DNA from: Pictodentalium vernedei
Taxonomy: Eukaryota; Mollusca; Scaphopoda; Dentaliida; Dentaliidae
Direction of reading: 5' to 3'
Length of the DNA: 64,000 nucleotides
NCBI GenBank assembly: GCA_031216915.1
Contig: CM062295.1
Location: 180,992,927-181,056,926, forward strand
Shown: in pieces, positions 44,331 to 55,328 of the stretch
Layout of the letters: each line of letters begins with the position of its first letter
How positions within the stretch are numbered: the first letter of the stretch is position 1
Translations under genes and position numbers: made by a program
Notes under the pieces: generated by a model
Told to the model about the DNA's origin: nothing
Seen by the model: the letters and a program-made list of their open reading frames with translations, nothing else
The model's database searches: none

Positions 44331-45060
44331 GTGTCAGATCATGTGATAAAGTATATTTGGTACATAAATACAGAGAACGTCACACGCGTGTGAATGGGTT
44401 AATTATCCTGCCGCAATGGCACACGTGCCATATCGATTAACCCATTCACTCACGTGTGTCGTTCTGTGTTTATTACACGCCTTCACATCTATAAAAGCAA
44501 ATATTTGAAGGACACTCAGCAATTCGCCACTAGGCACATAGAACACATTGGAACTCAGGGGACGAACTATCAACAAAAAGAACACATCGCCGACCAGATA
44601 TGCGATGGGAACCTGTGTTACTATTTTGAGCTATCGCTAGCGATTCAAATTGTACAGTACGTGGAGAGTGTATTATCACTAAATCAACAGCAGAGTGGAG
44701 ATTCCACCCAAGTAATAATTGCAAATTTGTTGCAAAGCCTCACCAGCACAAGCAAAGTTTCAGCTAATGGACCTCCGGGTTAAACCCGGAGGTCCATTGG
44801 CTGAAACATTGCTTGTGTGTTTTGTCGATATGTACAAAATTTGAAAGTTATAGCTTGGGTGATAACTCCACTCCGCGGGTGATTTAGTTACAATCCACTC
44901 TCCACGTACTGTAATTGCAGTGCACGATTTGTAGAAAATTCCAGCGATATTTCCGGTTCTATTTAAAAATAGTCCGTCAACGATTTCCGTCCCGCATGGA
45001 TTTTCATTTTCCGCATAGTTTAGTGTTGCTGTAGATGAGGCTTTCATGGAACATGAGTTC
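44331..45060. repeat. Foldback repeat family copy with a ~125-bp-arm palindrome
   Basis: Contains CACACGCGTGTGAATGGGTT...AACCCATTCACTCACGTGTG (44385-44462), also seen at 14.3 and 16.3 kb. A long imperfect palindrome lies at 44654-44912, centred near 44783 (inner arms CAAAGTTTCAGCTAATGGAC and complement). The right part matches 13850-14030 inverted. Confidence 0.85.
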
Positions 45061-45206
45061 TAGGGTATTGACTAGTAGTTCACAAACATTATTAGCCCAA
45101 GAACATTAGGTTTCACTAGGGGAAAAAATCGGAGAAAGCTGATTTTTTCAGGGAATGTCGAGTACATGTCACTGAACGATTAGACAAAAGTCCCCTAAAA
45201 TCCCAG

Positions 45207-45686
45207 TTGAGCTTTTTTTTCTACAGCCTTTTTTCGAAAACGCGTTCGAAAAAAATCCAAAAAAAATCGCACGAACTTTGTAACCTCGAATTGATCCAAC
45301 TGTATTTTTTGTTTACGCGTATTTCGAGCTACATAATGTCTAATATACATTTACCTAGAGGAAAATGTGCATTCTGTGACAATTTCTGCGAAAAATTATT
45401 GAAAATTCACAAAAAGTATCGGATTTACGCAAAAAATGACGATTTTCCTAACGGATTTGCCCAAAGGGTCGTAGTACAGAACGGGATGTTAGTTGGACAG
45501 ACGATAAAAAATCCACCACCATTTGAAGACTTTTATCATTGCTTACAAAATAGACATTATGGAAGACCCCCTCTGCTTCTGGCCGAGTTCCCCTTTTGGC
45601 ATAAAATTCGTCAGCATGAGAACTCAACTATTTTCGGGCTTGGGACCGAACAGACACGTCTGTGTCTGGCAGCATTAGATCAATAA
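45207..45686 (+). CDS. Hypothetical ORF opposite the nuclease gene
   Basis: A 159-codon plus-strand frame between the left TIR and the convergent cysteine-rich tail. A better start is the ATG of MSNIHLPRGKCAFCDNFCEK (about 45338). That segment has a C-x2-C...C arrangement, then KNPPPFEDFYHC and LAEFPFWHKIRQHE. It matches no family I know. Its location inside the TIRs would make it a second transposon product, if real; chance is also possible in AT-rich sequence. Confidence 0.35.
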   Translation: MSFFFYSLFSKTRSKKIQKKSHELCNLELIQLYFLFTRISSYIMSNIHLPRGKCAFCDNFCEKLLKIHKKYRIYAKNDDFPNGFAQRVVVQNGMLVGQTIKNPPPFEDFYHCLQNRHYGRPPLLLAEFPFWHKIRQHENSTIFGLGTEQTRLCLAALDQ

Positions 45687-45814
45687 ATAATATTTACAGA
45701 ATGTACAAAAATCAATAAATAATATTTACAGAATGTACAAATCAATCAACATGGATTAAGTTACATTGACTATTATCAACGCTATATACAGAAATGACAT
45801 GACCTATATACATA

Positions 45815-46050
45815 TTATTCATCGAACTCAGAAATTTCCGACAGGACAGTGTTTCTGTGGTTGTTACAAGAATCCGAACTGCAATTACACAAACCTGAGC
45901 CAGAGAGTCCTGCCTTCTTACACCCACACCTTTTTATACAAGCACTCTTGCAACCACAACTGATCAGATTCAGTAGGTTATCGGGGGCACATGGCTTTGT
46001 GGCTGCAGTCGGTACAAGAAGTCCATTGTCTAGCGACCACACCAATCCGT
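45815..46050 (-). pseudogene. Cys-rich CXC-like tail of the nuclease ORF, out of frame
   Basis: Overlapping frame reading GLVWSLDNGLLVPTAATKP, then CAPDNLLNLISCGCKSAC, then IKRCGCKKAG and GLCNCSSDSCNN. The spacing C-x-C-x3-C-x3-C-x-C-x9-C-x-C-x4-C resembles zinc-binding CXC/tesmin-type motifs, and such tails normally follow this nuclease in related proteins. A one-base deletion near 46044 separates it from the main ORF. This is either a true inactivating lesion or a sequence error. Confidence 0.75.
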
Positions 46051-48255
46051 CGGAGGAAGCGAAGTGCCCAGCCATTGTTGGACCTGGAGATAACATCTGT
46101 AGACATGTTGTTGTGCAGCATCGCTGCTTGGTGGGAGTGAGGCTAGGTCGATGGGTTTATTCAGTTTAGATTTTGCTACATAACGCTTGTAAGTGACATA
46201 TCTATATTGGTCGAGAGAGGAAACAGTTTTACTCCCGTATAAGATCAGGAGAAGTTGTTCCCCGGCAGCGGCTACTGCACTTGGTGTACTGTCATCCGCC
46301 AAAATTGTGTTGACATACTGTTCTGAGTCGCTAGTAACATCGGAGACAATTGTACTGAATACTTTCTTCTTACCAACTCGAAAGAGTGCAAAAGTAGTGT
46401 CACAACCACTTATAGAATGTGCTACAGGGAGGTTGCTTCTATGGTCACCCATTTTGGTTGCTATTTCACTAACTGAAACTAGTAAGTTTGGGGTAATGGA
46501 ATACATCATGTGAATATTACATCTCGGTTGAACTCGAGAGGTAAGAATGACTAACAAGTCTGTGTCTGTTCCCACAACGACAACATTGTTGTCATCTTGA
46601 GCGATGTCAAGTGCAGTTTCGGCTATCAGTACATCAGCATCAGCCTCGGCCTGCTTGGACTGAATATTGATAGCAGATAGCTCCTGCATTAGAAGATCGA
46701 TCAGTTGGGTTTTGTTCTTGGCATTTGCAAGGAAATCGGATTGGGGTGTGGTGTCTGGTAACTCGGGTGAGATATTGATATCAATGGAATACCTGTCTTT
46801 AGATCTACGGGCTTGTTCCATGCCCTTTGTCGACATTGTACAAGCATAACCATCAAAAACAACCACGACGTTCGCCCCAAAATGTCTCACTAGATAATTG
46901 GAATATGATGTACATATGTCCTTATATGACGACTGTTTAGGCCATACAACTGCCCTCAATAAAAATCCACCATCTACAACAAACAGAGAATGTTCTGGGA
47001 TTTTAGTTTGCTCGGAACCGTATGTTTTGAGGATCTTACCGAGCGTGCTTTTCTGTGTCTTTCTCATTCCAGCAGAATCAAAAAATGCTGGTGGTTTCGG
47101 GGCGAGTTCATATTTGAGATACTCTTCCATCTCTGCTTGTGACTGAATAACACATGTGATGCGGTTGAACAGAATTGTGGGGTCAATCACTACCTTACTT
47201 CCACGGACTTTGATGCTATTTGCCATCGATGCGAAAGACTTCACAGTGTCAACACGTCGTAGTTTGATGCTGTTGAACGTTTTGCTTACAACATTCGATA
47301 CGCAACATTCACCAATTTTGCGAACTTGGTCACACCTCACAGTTTCGTCGGCCACAAGCCCGGTCGCTATAGAGACTAATTGTAGTGGATCTCTATTCTG
47401 AAAGGGGGAATGCACTCTGAGCCAATTCAGTAATTTGGTGATATCATTGGCATCAGTCAATTGTGAACTTTGACGGAGATCCCGATGTTGTTCGCCATGA
47501 CCAGTGTGAACATGAACAAAATTTTCGAGAGCATTACATATCGGAAGGCAAAGAGGTAGTCCATGTACCCATTTCGCAACAGTGCTATCGGTTATTCCCC
47601 TGCCATGTGTGAGACCACCAGGGAGCTTGAACATTCTCATTAAACACTGCTCTATGGTCTGATCAGAATATATCCCGTCCCAGAATTTATCTGAGCGCCT
47701 TATGGTAAAGTAACCTTTCTCAGTGAACAACTTCAAATCATCCTGTTGCATTATTTCTGTTAGCTCATTCATCTGCTGCAAATAGAGATGAGAACTTTTT
47801 GCGTATGCAAAATGACCACCTGCGTGAAATACTGGAATCATATTGCGAACACAATATGTGTGGAGTTCCCAGTCGCCTGTGCGCTCTGCTCTCAAGAACA
47901 ACTGGAGAAGACCTATTTGCTCGTAGTATTGTACCCAAAGCTTTCCTGTGCGTCCTACGGACGCATTCTGGAGCAGTTCGTGTAATTTTGACAGGAGATG
48001 GTTGACACTTTCTTGATTGGCAGCGTCAGCTGTTGTACAGTCACCTCTGGCAAGTCCACAGAATATTTCATTGACTTCTGTGCAGTCTATGTTATCTAGT
48101 GTTCGGCTTTCTTCAAACACAAGTTTTGTAATGGCAATTTGTGTTAGCAAATGGGCACGAACTGCTCTTGAATATGCATGACCACTGATCAAATGATGGA
48201 TTGACCCACCAGCATAAACAGTCCCCCAAAGTTCATCCAAGCCGCTACCAGCCAT
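46030..48255 (-). CDS. FEN1/XPG-like nuclease ORF of the transposon
   Basis: 741 codons, intronless. I recognise it as one of the multicopy invertebrate proteins with this layout. Residues 1-420 are an undefined helical region (LWVQYYEQIGLLQLFLRAER, HGEQHRDL). Residues ~420-640 look like a FEN1/XPG-type 5' nuclease, with acidic residues in canonical order: D428 (VVDGG), D468 (VFDGY), E537/D539/D541 (QAEADAD), D564/D566 (GTDTDLLVI) and D619 (SISGCDT). FALFRVGKKKV follows, at the helix-two-turn-helix position (SDYCESIRGIGPKRAV in FEN1). Such enzymes cut flaps or bubbles in a metal-dependent way; here the target could be transposition intermediates. The reading frame ends at DWCGR-stop, but a Cys-rich tail continues in another frame. 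Start MAGSGLDELW at 48255 is the first Met. Confidence 0.8.
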   Translation of the reverse strand: MAGSGLDELWGTVYAGGSIHHLISGHAYSRAVRAHLLTQIAITKLVFEESRTLDNIDCTEVNEIFCGLARGDCTTADAANQESVNHLLSKLHELLQNASVGRTGKLWVQYYEQIGLLQLFLRAERTGDWELHTYCVRNMIPVFHAGGHFAYAKSSHLYLQQMNELTEIMQQDDLKLFTEKGYFTIRRSDKFWDGIYSDQTIEQCLMRMFKLPGGLTHGRGITDSTVAKWVHGLPLCLPICNALENFVHVHTGHGEQHRDLRQSSQLTDANDITKLLNWLRVHSPFQNRDPLQLVSIATGLVADETVRCDQVRKIGECCVSNVVSKTFNSIKLRRVDTVKSFASMANSIKVRGSKVVIDPTILFNRITCVIQSQAEMEEYLKYELAPKPPAFFDSAGMRKTQKSTLGKILKTYGSEQTKIPEHSLFVVDGGFLLRAVVWPKQSSYKDICTSYSNYLVRHFGANVVVVFDGYACTMSTKGMEQARRSKDRYSIDINISPELPDTTPQSDFLANAKNKTQLIDLLMQELSAINIQSKQAEADADVLIAETALDIAQDDNNVVVVGTDTDLLVILTSRVQPRCNIHMMYSITPNLLVSVSEIATKMGDHRSNLPVAHSISGCDTTFALFRVGKKKVFSTIVSDVTSDSEQYVNTILADDSTPSAVAAAGEQLLLILYGSKTVSSLDQYRYVTYKRYVAKSKLNKPIDLASLPPSSDAAQQHVYRCYLQVQQWLGTSLPPTDWCGR

Positions 48256-49068
48256 GATCGAACCAATTGCCCCCTAAATATGACATAATCATATGGAAGC
48301 CGCCGAGTCTAACAAAAACTTTTGTCAACTTATCTGACGAAGACACAATCTCTGTACAATACAAATTTGTTTATGAGTACACATCAAGGGCGTGCACACA
48401 TTACATGCCAATGCATCTTGAGTGTAGGCGAACACCACATTATGTGATTTAATCGAACATGGAAATTGAAACAGTGATGCTATAATACGGTATTTGAAAG
48501 AGAAAAGTCGATGCCGTTTGAATTTGAGTTTAGGGGGTATGGTTAATATTTCACACGTTTCACCAGTTCATTATGGAATAAATGACTATTGTTATATATC
48601 ATTATAAAGCCACTGCTTTTCTGCAATTTTTGATATATAATTTAACTCCCAAAGTAGTCGTAGATTTGATTTAATGGACGTTGTGAACCGTTGTGTGTCT
48701 GAAAACAATAAATTTTTTTTTCGTAATTTTGTACATTTTCGTGAATATTTCACCATTGAGTGTGAGGATTGGTACAAAGTTGGCATTTTCTGTTGGGGAT
48801 ATGTATTCTCAATATAATTCAGCACGATATTTATGATTCTCACCCTACTAAGGCGAATAAGAATGAGAAATATGGAGCTGGGTCGATTTTAAAAAAAAAA
48901 AAATTTTTTCATCAAAAAAACGCAAAAACTAAAAAAGCTCAACTCGGATTCGCGGGGACTTTTCACACTTTATCCGCAATGTGTGTCCCGGAAACATATA
49001 AAAAATCAGCTTTCTCCGATTTTTTTCCTTACTTTCTCATTTTTATGTCTAATGTGCCTGGACTATAT

Positions 49069-49763
49069 ATTATATGTAGTATATCTTGGCCTTGACTATG
49101 GAAACATCATAACTAACTACGAAAATATACCATATTTTATAACGTTTTCCGAGGGACTACAGGCCACCAATCAAATTCTATGCGGAATTCAACGCTGCTG
49201 TGGACTCCGTTTTACCCACTTTTCGTGGAGTTTGCACACAACCTATCGTTGATGTAATGTAATGTCCATTTACTTAAACGATATTCAGACACTTTTCCGT
49301 GCTCCAGTTGTATATATTTGGATTTATTGCAATTAATAAGTACTTAATTCACTTTGTAAACATCAAAGATATTATCACACTCAGTGGAACTACGCTGCGT
49401 AATCATAAAACTACAGCTGAGTCTTCCTTCATAATATTTAATAAACACATATATTCAATAGTAACTGAATGCCATCAAAGATTCGCTAAAATGGAGTCTC
49501 GACCGAGAAACATTTCTTGCGTTGATACGAAGAAAATGAATGTCTATGGCATGTTTAAATTGAATCGGATGGAATATTTCAGTTGGTCGAATAAGCGAAG
49601 AATTAAGGTTCGCTTTTCCAGCCAACTGTATCATTTCAACAGACTGAATCTAAAAATAAGCAATGGACTATTTGAGGGCGTCTGGTTCGTTACGGTATTT
49701 GACTAGTGGCTTGAGATCTTTAAACTATAGCTGGACACGGTTCAGGAACATTTTTTCCCCTTG
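49069..49763. other. Right flank of the transposon; no clear gene
   Basis: A 135-codon plus-strand frame (49299-49706, ending LFEGVWFVTVFD) has no recognisable domain, and I do not call it a gene. Confidence 0.4.
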
Positions 49764-50231
49764 GCAGATACACACTAAAAACTAAAGTGTTAAAACTGAC
49801 ACTTTCAAGGTGTAAAACCCATTCTAACTCTTAGGGTTTGATTTTAACACTCAAAGTGCAAGCTTCAAGCACTTAGACATTACAATCGTCAGACATCTGA
49901 AACTTGAATGGATGGCACTTCCCATGTGTCTAGCATTGGTGGTTCTTCCAGAATCGTCCATAATTTGATTTGCGATTGGTGGGTACATAATTAAAAGGAC
50001 ACAATGCAGATGACGCGGATCAGGCTCGATAGTTCGAGCCTGATCCGCGTCATCTGCGTTGTTTCCTTTTAAGTGTCGCGACATTACACTTGTCAAGTGG
50101 TATTATTGTCAACACCTGTCAAGTTCTGGGATATCTAGACTTGAACAAAGTGCTAGTTCAGCACTTAGTGAGTGTTAAATACAGCACTTCACGTGTAGTT
50201 TTTAACACTTTAGTTTTTAGCGTGTATGTGC
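49764..50231. mobile_element. MITE with TIRs and central palindrome
   Basis: Ends ACACACTAAAAACTAAAGTG (49770) and the complement of ACACGCTAAAAACTAAAGTG (to 50225), with looser pairing a few bases further out (GGCA-ATACAC). The centre holds a palindrome at about 49998-50074 (GATGACGCGGATCAGGCTCG / complement, ATAGTT loop). No coding capacity. The superfamily is unclear because no unambiguous TSD was found. Confidence 0.85.
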
Positions 50232-51404
50232 CATAAAACTTGGTAAAGCCTGATTATAATAGTTTCATGCATAGAATTTATTCTCTTATATTTCTTTCAA
50301 ATAGATTCTCAATTAAAACATGAGACGTAAGAAATCTTGCCATGTACCTTTACCTAGGATCTGTTTTCGTATACTGTTGCCTCGTCAGTCAGGTATAGTG
50401 CCTAAGTTGTTATTCGTTGGCTCTATACCTTTCAAGAATGAAATAAAATGCACCCCCCCCCCCCCACTCCCCCGAAAAAAACGATGTCTCAGAGCTGTCA
50501 GGTACTCTTCTGTTACTTAACTTCATCTTTCACTTTGGTAACTTAAGTTTTGATTTTGATCTTAAAAATCTCAAGCAGTTATTATAGCTGAATGTGTAAC
50601 CTCCATCTGAGCTCAAACTTTAAGTTTAAAATGATGAGGAGGGGTGGGGACGGGGTTGGCGGGGGTAAAATGGACGAATGGTGAAAAAACTTCAATTTAT
50701 TATCCTCGGGGCCAATGAAGAAAACCAAGGGGCCTGAGTATCTGAACATGTTGGATTAAAGGGTCATAACTTTAAAACCTACCATGTTCAAATACCCAGA
50801 CCAATAACCCTGGCACACCGATTGAGGGTTTCCCAAATTGAAAGTAAAACCTCGGGAAAGGGGGTGGGCTGAAGGAAGAGGGTCTTATATTTCTCTGGGA
50901 ATTTCCTTTTGCTACATTGAGTCTTTTTTTCTAGACGCTAACCAACGAAATGAAATTTTGATTGAATGCGAATGTAAACCTGTGTATTTTCTTTGATACC
51001 AGGAATCTGTTTATAAAGAATAAAATTGAATTGATTCCCAGATTCATTTTCTGTTTCGCTCTCTTTTGCAAAGGTATGTAGGCAGGTATGTCAAATTGGC
51101 TAGGGATATCACCAGGTGAGGAATTGGCAGTGTAGACCGCGTGTAGTTTCCACCAGGAGTGAGGCTCGGGTAATTAATAACGACACCTTTCTCCAATAAA
51201 TGAATATCAATAATAATTAATCTGGAACTTATATAATACTGTGGAATTCCTCTTTTCTTGAATTACTCGTAGCACATTTTATATAATCGACAGCTCACTC
51301 TCGTATGTCATAATTATTCACCTGCAAAGCATCCCTTCGACGCTTTTGCTATACCTAATGTCTTTCAACGGAAGGGAGCTAGTATATGACTGCCTGCGAG
51401 GGGA
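50232..51404. other. No gene; C-tract
   Basis: Poly-C at about 50452-50466. Nothing else recognised. Confidence 0.45.
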
Positions 51405-52450
51405 ATGGATTGGGTGGCAATATGCCAGTAAGGTGAAACTCTACCTGAAAAATATCCACTTGGAAGAAAAGAAAGAAAAACCTCAAGACCTGCACATAAA
51501 AGTTAAAAAGTATCACATTTGTTTCAAAGGGTTAAAATTTAGAAAAATACCCTGAAAATGTTACAGTAACCACCATGGCAATATGCCAGCGAAGTAAAAC
51601 TCCACTTAAAAAAATATCAAAACCTGCACACAAAAGTACAAAACTTGCACACAAAAGTACAAAATTAAAGTAAATAAGCAGCTAAAGGGTTAAATAATAT
51701 AAAAATAGCCCCAAGAAGCATCCTAACATAAAATAGGAACCATGGCAATATGCTACAAGGTAAGTCTGCACTTGGAAGAAAAGAAAGACAAACCTCAAAA
51801 CCTGCACATAAAAGTAAAAAAAAAGTATCACATTTGTTTCAAGGGGTTAAAATTGAGAAAAATACCCTGTTACAGTAACCACAATGGCAATATGCCAGTA
51901 AGGTGAAACTCTACTTGAAAAATATCCACTTGGAAGAAAAGAAAGACAAACCTCAAAACCTGCACATAAAAGTAAAAAAAAAAGCATCACATTTGTTTCA
52001 AAGGGTTAAAATTGAGAAAAATACCCTGAAATGTTAAGGTAAGCACCATGGCAATATGCCAGTAGGGTAAAACTCCACTTGAAGACAACATTTCAACACC
52101 TGTACACAAAAGTCAAAAACCTGCACACAAAAGTCAAAGCCCTGCACACAAAAGTCCAAAATTAAAGTAAATAAGTAGGAAAAGGGTTAAATAATATAAT
52201 ACTGGCCCTAAGAAGCATTCTAACATAAAACTGGAACCATGGCAATATACTGCAAGGTAAATTACTCCTTGGAAGAAAAAAAAAAGACAAATATCAAAAC
52301 CAGCACACAAAGGTCAAAAACCTGTACACAAAAGTCAAAAATTCAAGTAACTAAGCATGGAAAGGGTTGAATAAAATATTACTATCCCGGAAAAGCATGC
52401 TGACATAAAAAAAATCAAAACCTGCACACAAAAGTTCAAAAGGTATGAAT
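51405..52450 (+). repeat. Satellite of ~140-190-bp units
   Basis: The motif CATGGCAATATGCCAGTA or variants recurs near 51416, 51578, 51742, 51884, 52049 and 52238. Two unit types alternate. One has CACTTGGAAGAAAAGAAAGA and GGGTTAAAATTGAGAAAAAT; the other has CCTGCACACAAAAGTC and AAGCATCCTAACATAAAA. The array ends at a (GACGCC)n-like stretch (52455-52485). Confidence 0.85.
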
Positions 52451-53753
52451 CCGAACGCTGACGCCGACGCCGACGCAGACGCAAAAACACCAGCTCACAT
52501 GTAATTTTACAAAAAATGGCCCGAGAAACAGAAGATCTACTCTGTGGGTCCTTATGAAATAATTGCTAAGTCTCAAATATTAAAAAAAGATATTTTTTCA
52601 AGTTTAGAATTCACAGAAATGCGCGTAATCCTACGAATGTTTATTAGCTATTTAATTAGTTATTCAATTAATTACTTATCACTCGTTTATTTAATTCGGT
52701 GTCAATTAGGCCGACTATTGCTCAAAATTAATTTATCTGTACAATAGAATCCTGGGGTTCTCACTATTCCTTGTTCGTCTAATTATGGTGTCTTGTCTAT
52801 GGCAGCCATTTAATTATAAAAATATACTTCTTTTAAAGTATTTGTCGACTAATAATAATAAACAGATAGAACGCGATGTGCGTTTGAATCGGTGGGTGTT
52901 TTACACAACGAAATGAATGGCTTAGTCATATTTCGCAAGAGCATCGTCATTCCAGAGAGTTATGTAAAACAAAAACACACCGCGTTCTGTATTTATTACA
53001 CATCCCATGCGCTAAAATTCATTTAAATAAACAAATTATGATTCCAATGTTTAAACCTAAAGGTGAAGAGTCCGTTTGTTTTGTTTGAAACGGCGAAGAG
53101 TCCGTTTGTTTTGTTTGAAACTGTACTGATCAAATGGATCGATAAAAAAATCAAAACGACCTTTTGGGAACCAGTCTAAATTCGTTATCTTTTCTATTGG
53201 GCGTGTTTGTTGAAATTCGTATCCATGTTTCTCTTCGACTCGTATCCATTCACGCCTAACTATTTGGTGGCTATTACTGTTAGTAAAAATGTCAGTACAA
53301 GTTTGGGCAGATTTGCAAAACAGCCGGGAGGAGCTTTTTAAAAAGAAGTTCGAAGCAAGATGTCCGAAGATTTACCGAAATAAAGGCGACCAATTTAGAT
53401 ATAACGGGATCCGTAGACGAGACGGCCACATGGCTGTGTTAATGTTGTGGTTGGAAATGATTGCTTTTTTAATATTGTCCCATTTTTGGTTAACTAACTT
53501 TTTGTGAACCGACTTTATTTTGCTTTGGACGTTTTCATTTTCACACTACGCGACAGACGATCGACAATTGTATAACGAAAATTGGAAACTGTTCGAAGCG
53601 TAACTAATGAATTGATGGGAAAGGAACTCGTATAAACGGTGCTGGGAAAAAGTTCTGAGTTGTACATCACCAGTTGAAAACAGAAATATTTATGTCATAG
53701 CGGCGATTCCGTTAAATACAAGGATTTAAGGTTTAATGGAAATGTAATAAATA
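52451..53753. other. No gene; inverted repeat and short tandem
   Basis: An imperfect inverted repeat lies at 52858-52997 (AACGCGATGTG...GGTGTTTTAC against GTAAAAC...CACACCGCGTT). A 27-bp tandem duplication (GAAGAGTCCGTTTGTTTTGT) lies at 53061-53115. No recognised coding sequence. Confidence 0.55.
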
Positions 53754-55326
53754 TACTACTCAAAGTTTGCTAAGCACCAAATATTTGAGACACCATTGTG
53801 AAATGTGCTTGTGACAAATTTACGATATTTTTGGTGGATATGATTGAGTAATGTATTGACATGGTCCCCAGTGTTTTCATTAGCTCTCTTGACAGACTTT
53901 TCGTGACAGTCATGGAAAGCATGTACCGCTTGATTTTCATGTTTTCGTGTACTCTGTACATGTACATGGCATATGTAGGGTATTCAATCTTCTTTTTAAC
54001 ACAAACTCTTGTGATTTAATGATTGAATATGGCAAATGCAAATGTAAGAAGACATTTGTCTGAACCAAAATTGTGGCGGGCTGTAGGGATGGTGGAGCAA
54101 GGGGCTACCCATCGTCAGGTTGGTGAAGCCCTTGGTGTGCACCATGCGGTGATCACCAGTGCCTGGGCAAGATTTCAACAGTATGGCACACCAGTAAGAC
54201 GGTATGGTGGTGGCAGAGACAAGGTAACATCTGCAGCTGAAGACCGGTTCTTGATCATTAAGGCCCGTAGGAACCGCTTCGCCACAGCAACCCAGCTTCG
54301 AAGTGACTTTCAGATTGCATCCGGGGTAAATGTTTCGACACAGACTATCCGGGCAAGGTTGCACGAATATGGTCTCCGATCAAGAAGACCATGTATTCGC
54401 ATTCCGCTGTCCCAGAACCACCGCCAGGCACGATAAGAATGGGCCATGGACAACGTTGGGTGGACCAGAGAAGAAGAAGATTGTCGACCTGTCCTTTTTA
54501 TAGATGAGTCAAGGTACTGCCTATACCACACAGATAGGCGTTCTAGGGTATGGAGAAGACCAGGAGAGCTATTCCATGTAGCCAACGTAGCTGAGCATGA
54601 CCGCTATGGTAGAGGGTCAATCATGGTCTGGGGCGGCATCAGCAGGGATGGACGTACATAGCTCTGTGTCCTTGACCGTGGTGCATTGACTACACAGCTG
54701 TATATTGATGAGATCCTGGATGTCCACGTCAGATTGTATGCAGGTGCAGTGGACAATAGATTCATTCTTATGGACGATACTGCACGTCCTCATGTTGCCC
54801 AGGCTATCGGGGAGTACCGACAGAGGGAAGGGATTGAGCGTGTGGACTGGCCAGTAAGATCCCCTGACCTCAATCCAATCGAACATGTCTGGAATGAGTT
54901 GCAGCTTGCAATTTCAGCCCGTCCAGTCAAGCCAAGAAGTGTCCAGGAACTTGGTGCCATGCTGGTCCAAGAATGGAACAACATCCCACAAGGACCACCA
55001 GGAACCTGATTGGGAGCATGAGAAGGCGTTGTCAAGCTGTAATTAACAGTGATGGGTCTCATACTCGATATTGAGCCCATACCAGTTCGCTCGGTCAACT
55101 TTTTGGCAAATTTGAAAAATTTCCTCTTTTACCAATAATATCCATTTTCCATGGTTATCGTATTCAATAGCTAAAAAATAATGTCTAACAAATACAATTT
55201 TAATTTCTGTGCTTAAATCATTAAATAATTAAATAAAAAATATATACACTTTTCATTACAATATTTTAACAAAAACGTAAAACTGGTAGTTGGATATACT
55301 TGGTGCTTAGCAAACTTTGAGTAGTA
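53754..55326 (+). mobile_element. Tc1-like transposon (copy 3)
   Basis: The TIR TACTACTCAAAGTTTGCTAA, continuing GCACCAA, is identical on both ends. Flanking TA at 53752-53753 and 55327-55328. Length ~1.57 kb. The perfect TIRs suggest it is the youngest of the three Tc1-like copies. Confidence 0.97.
54029..55074 (+). pseudogene. Tc1-like transposase, interrupted (copy 3)
   Basis: From MANANVRRHLSEPKLWRAVG to GSHTRY, ~348 codons. It has a helix-turn-helix, LFIDESRY (first Asp), GSIMVWGGISRDG, LMDDTARPHVAQ (second Asp) and SPDLNPIEHVWNEL (Glu, 34 residues between it and the second Asp). The DD34E triad is complete. Stops occur at 54434-54436 and 54659-54661, and the frame shifts near 55000, just before the C-terminus. 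Despite the conserved TIRs, the copy is not autonomous as read. Confidence 0.93.
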
Positions 55327-55328
55327 TA

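Larger units (their letters stand above)
45093..49065 (-). mobile_element. TIR DNA transposon encoding a FEN1/XPG-like nuclease
   Basis: Left and right ends are inverted repeats. TAGCCCAAGAACATTAG (45093) pairs with the complement of the right tip, TAGTCCAGGCACATTAG. Farther in, AAAAAATCGGAGAAAGCTGA, then AGTCCCC and GAGTTGAGCTTTTTT, occur in the same order on both sides, giving TIRs of about 110-130 bp at perhaps 75% identity. TAT occurs immediately outside both ends (45090-45092 and 49066-49068), a possible 3-bp TSD. Total ~3.97 kb. It holds a 741-codon minus-strand ORF plus a cysteine-rich tail. From memory, the Academ superfamily combines TIRs, 3-4-bp TSDs and an XPG-type nuclease, so I tentatively place it near there. 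No DDE transposase was recognised. Confidence 0.75.

Noticed and set aside
49299-49706. 135-codon plus-strand frame
   Set aside because: No recognisable domain, no splice or promoter context, and located just outside a transposon in AT-rich DNA.
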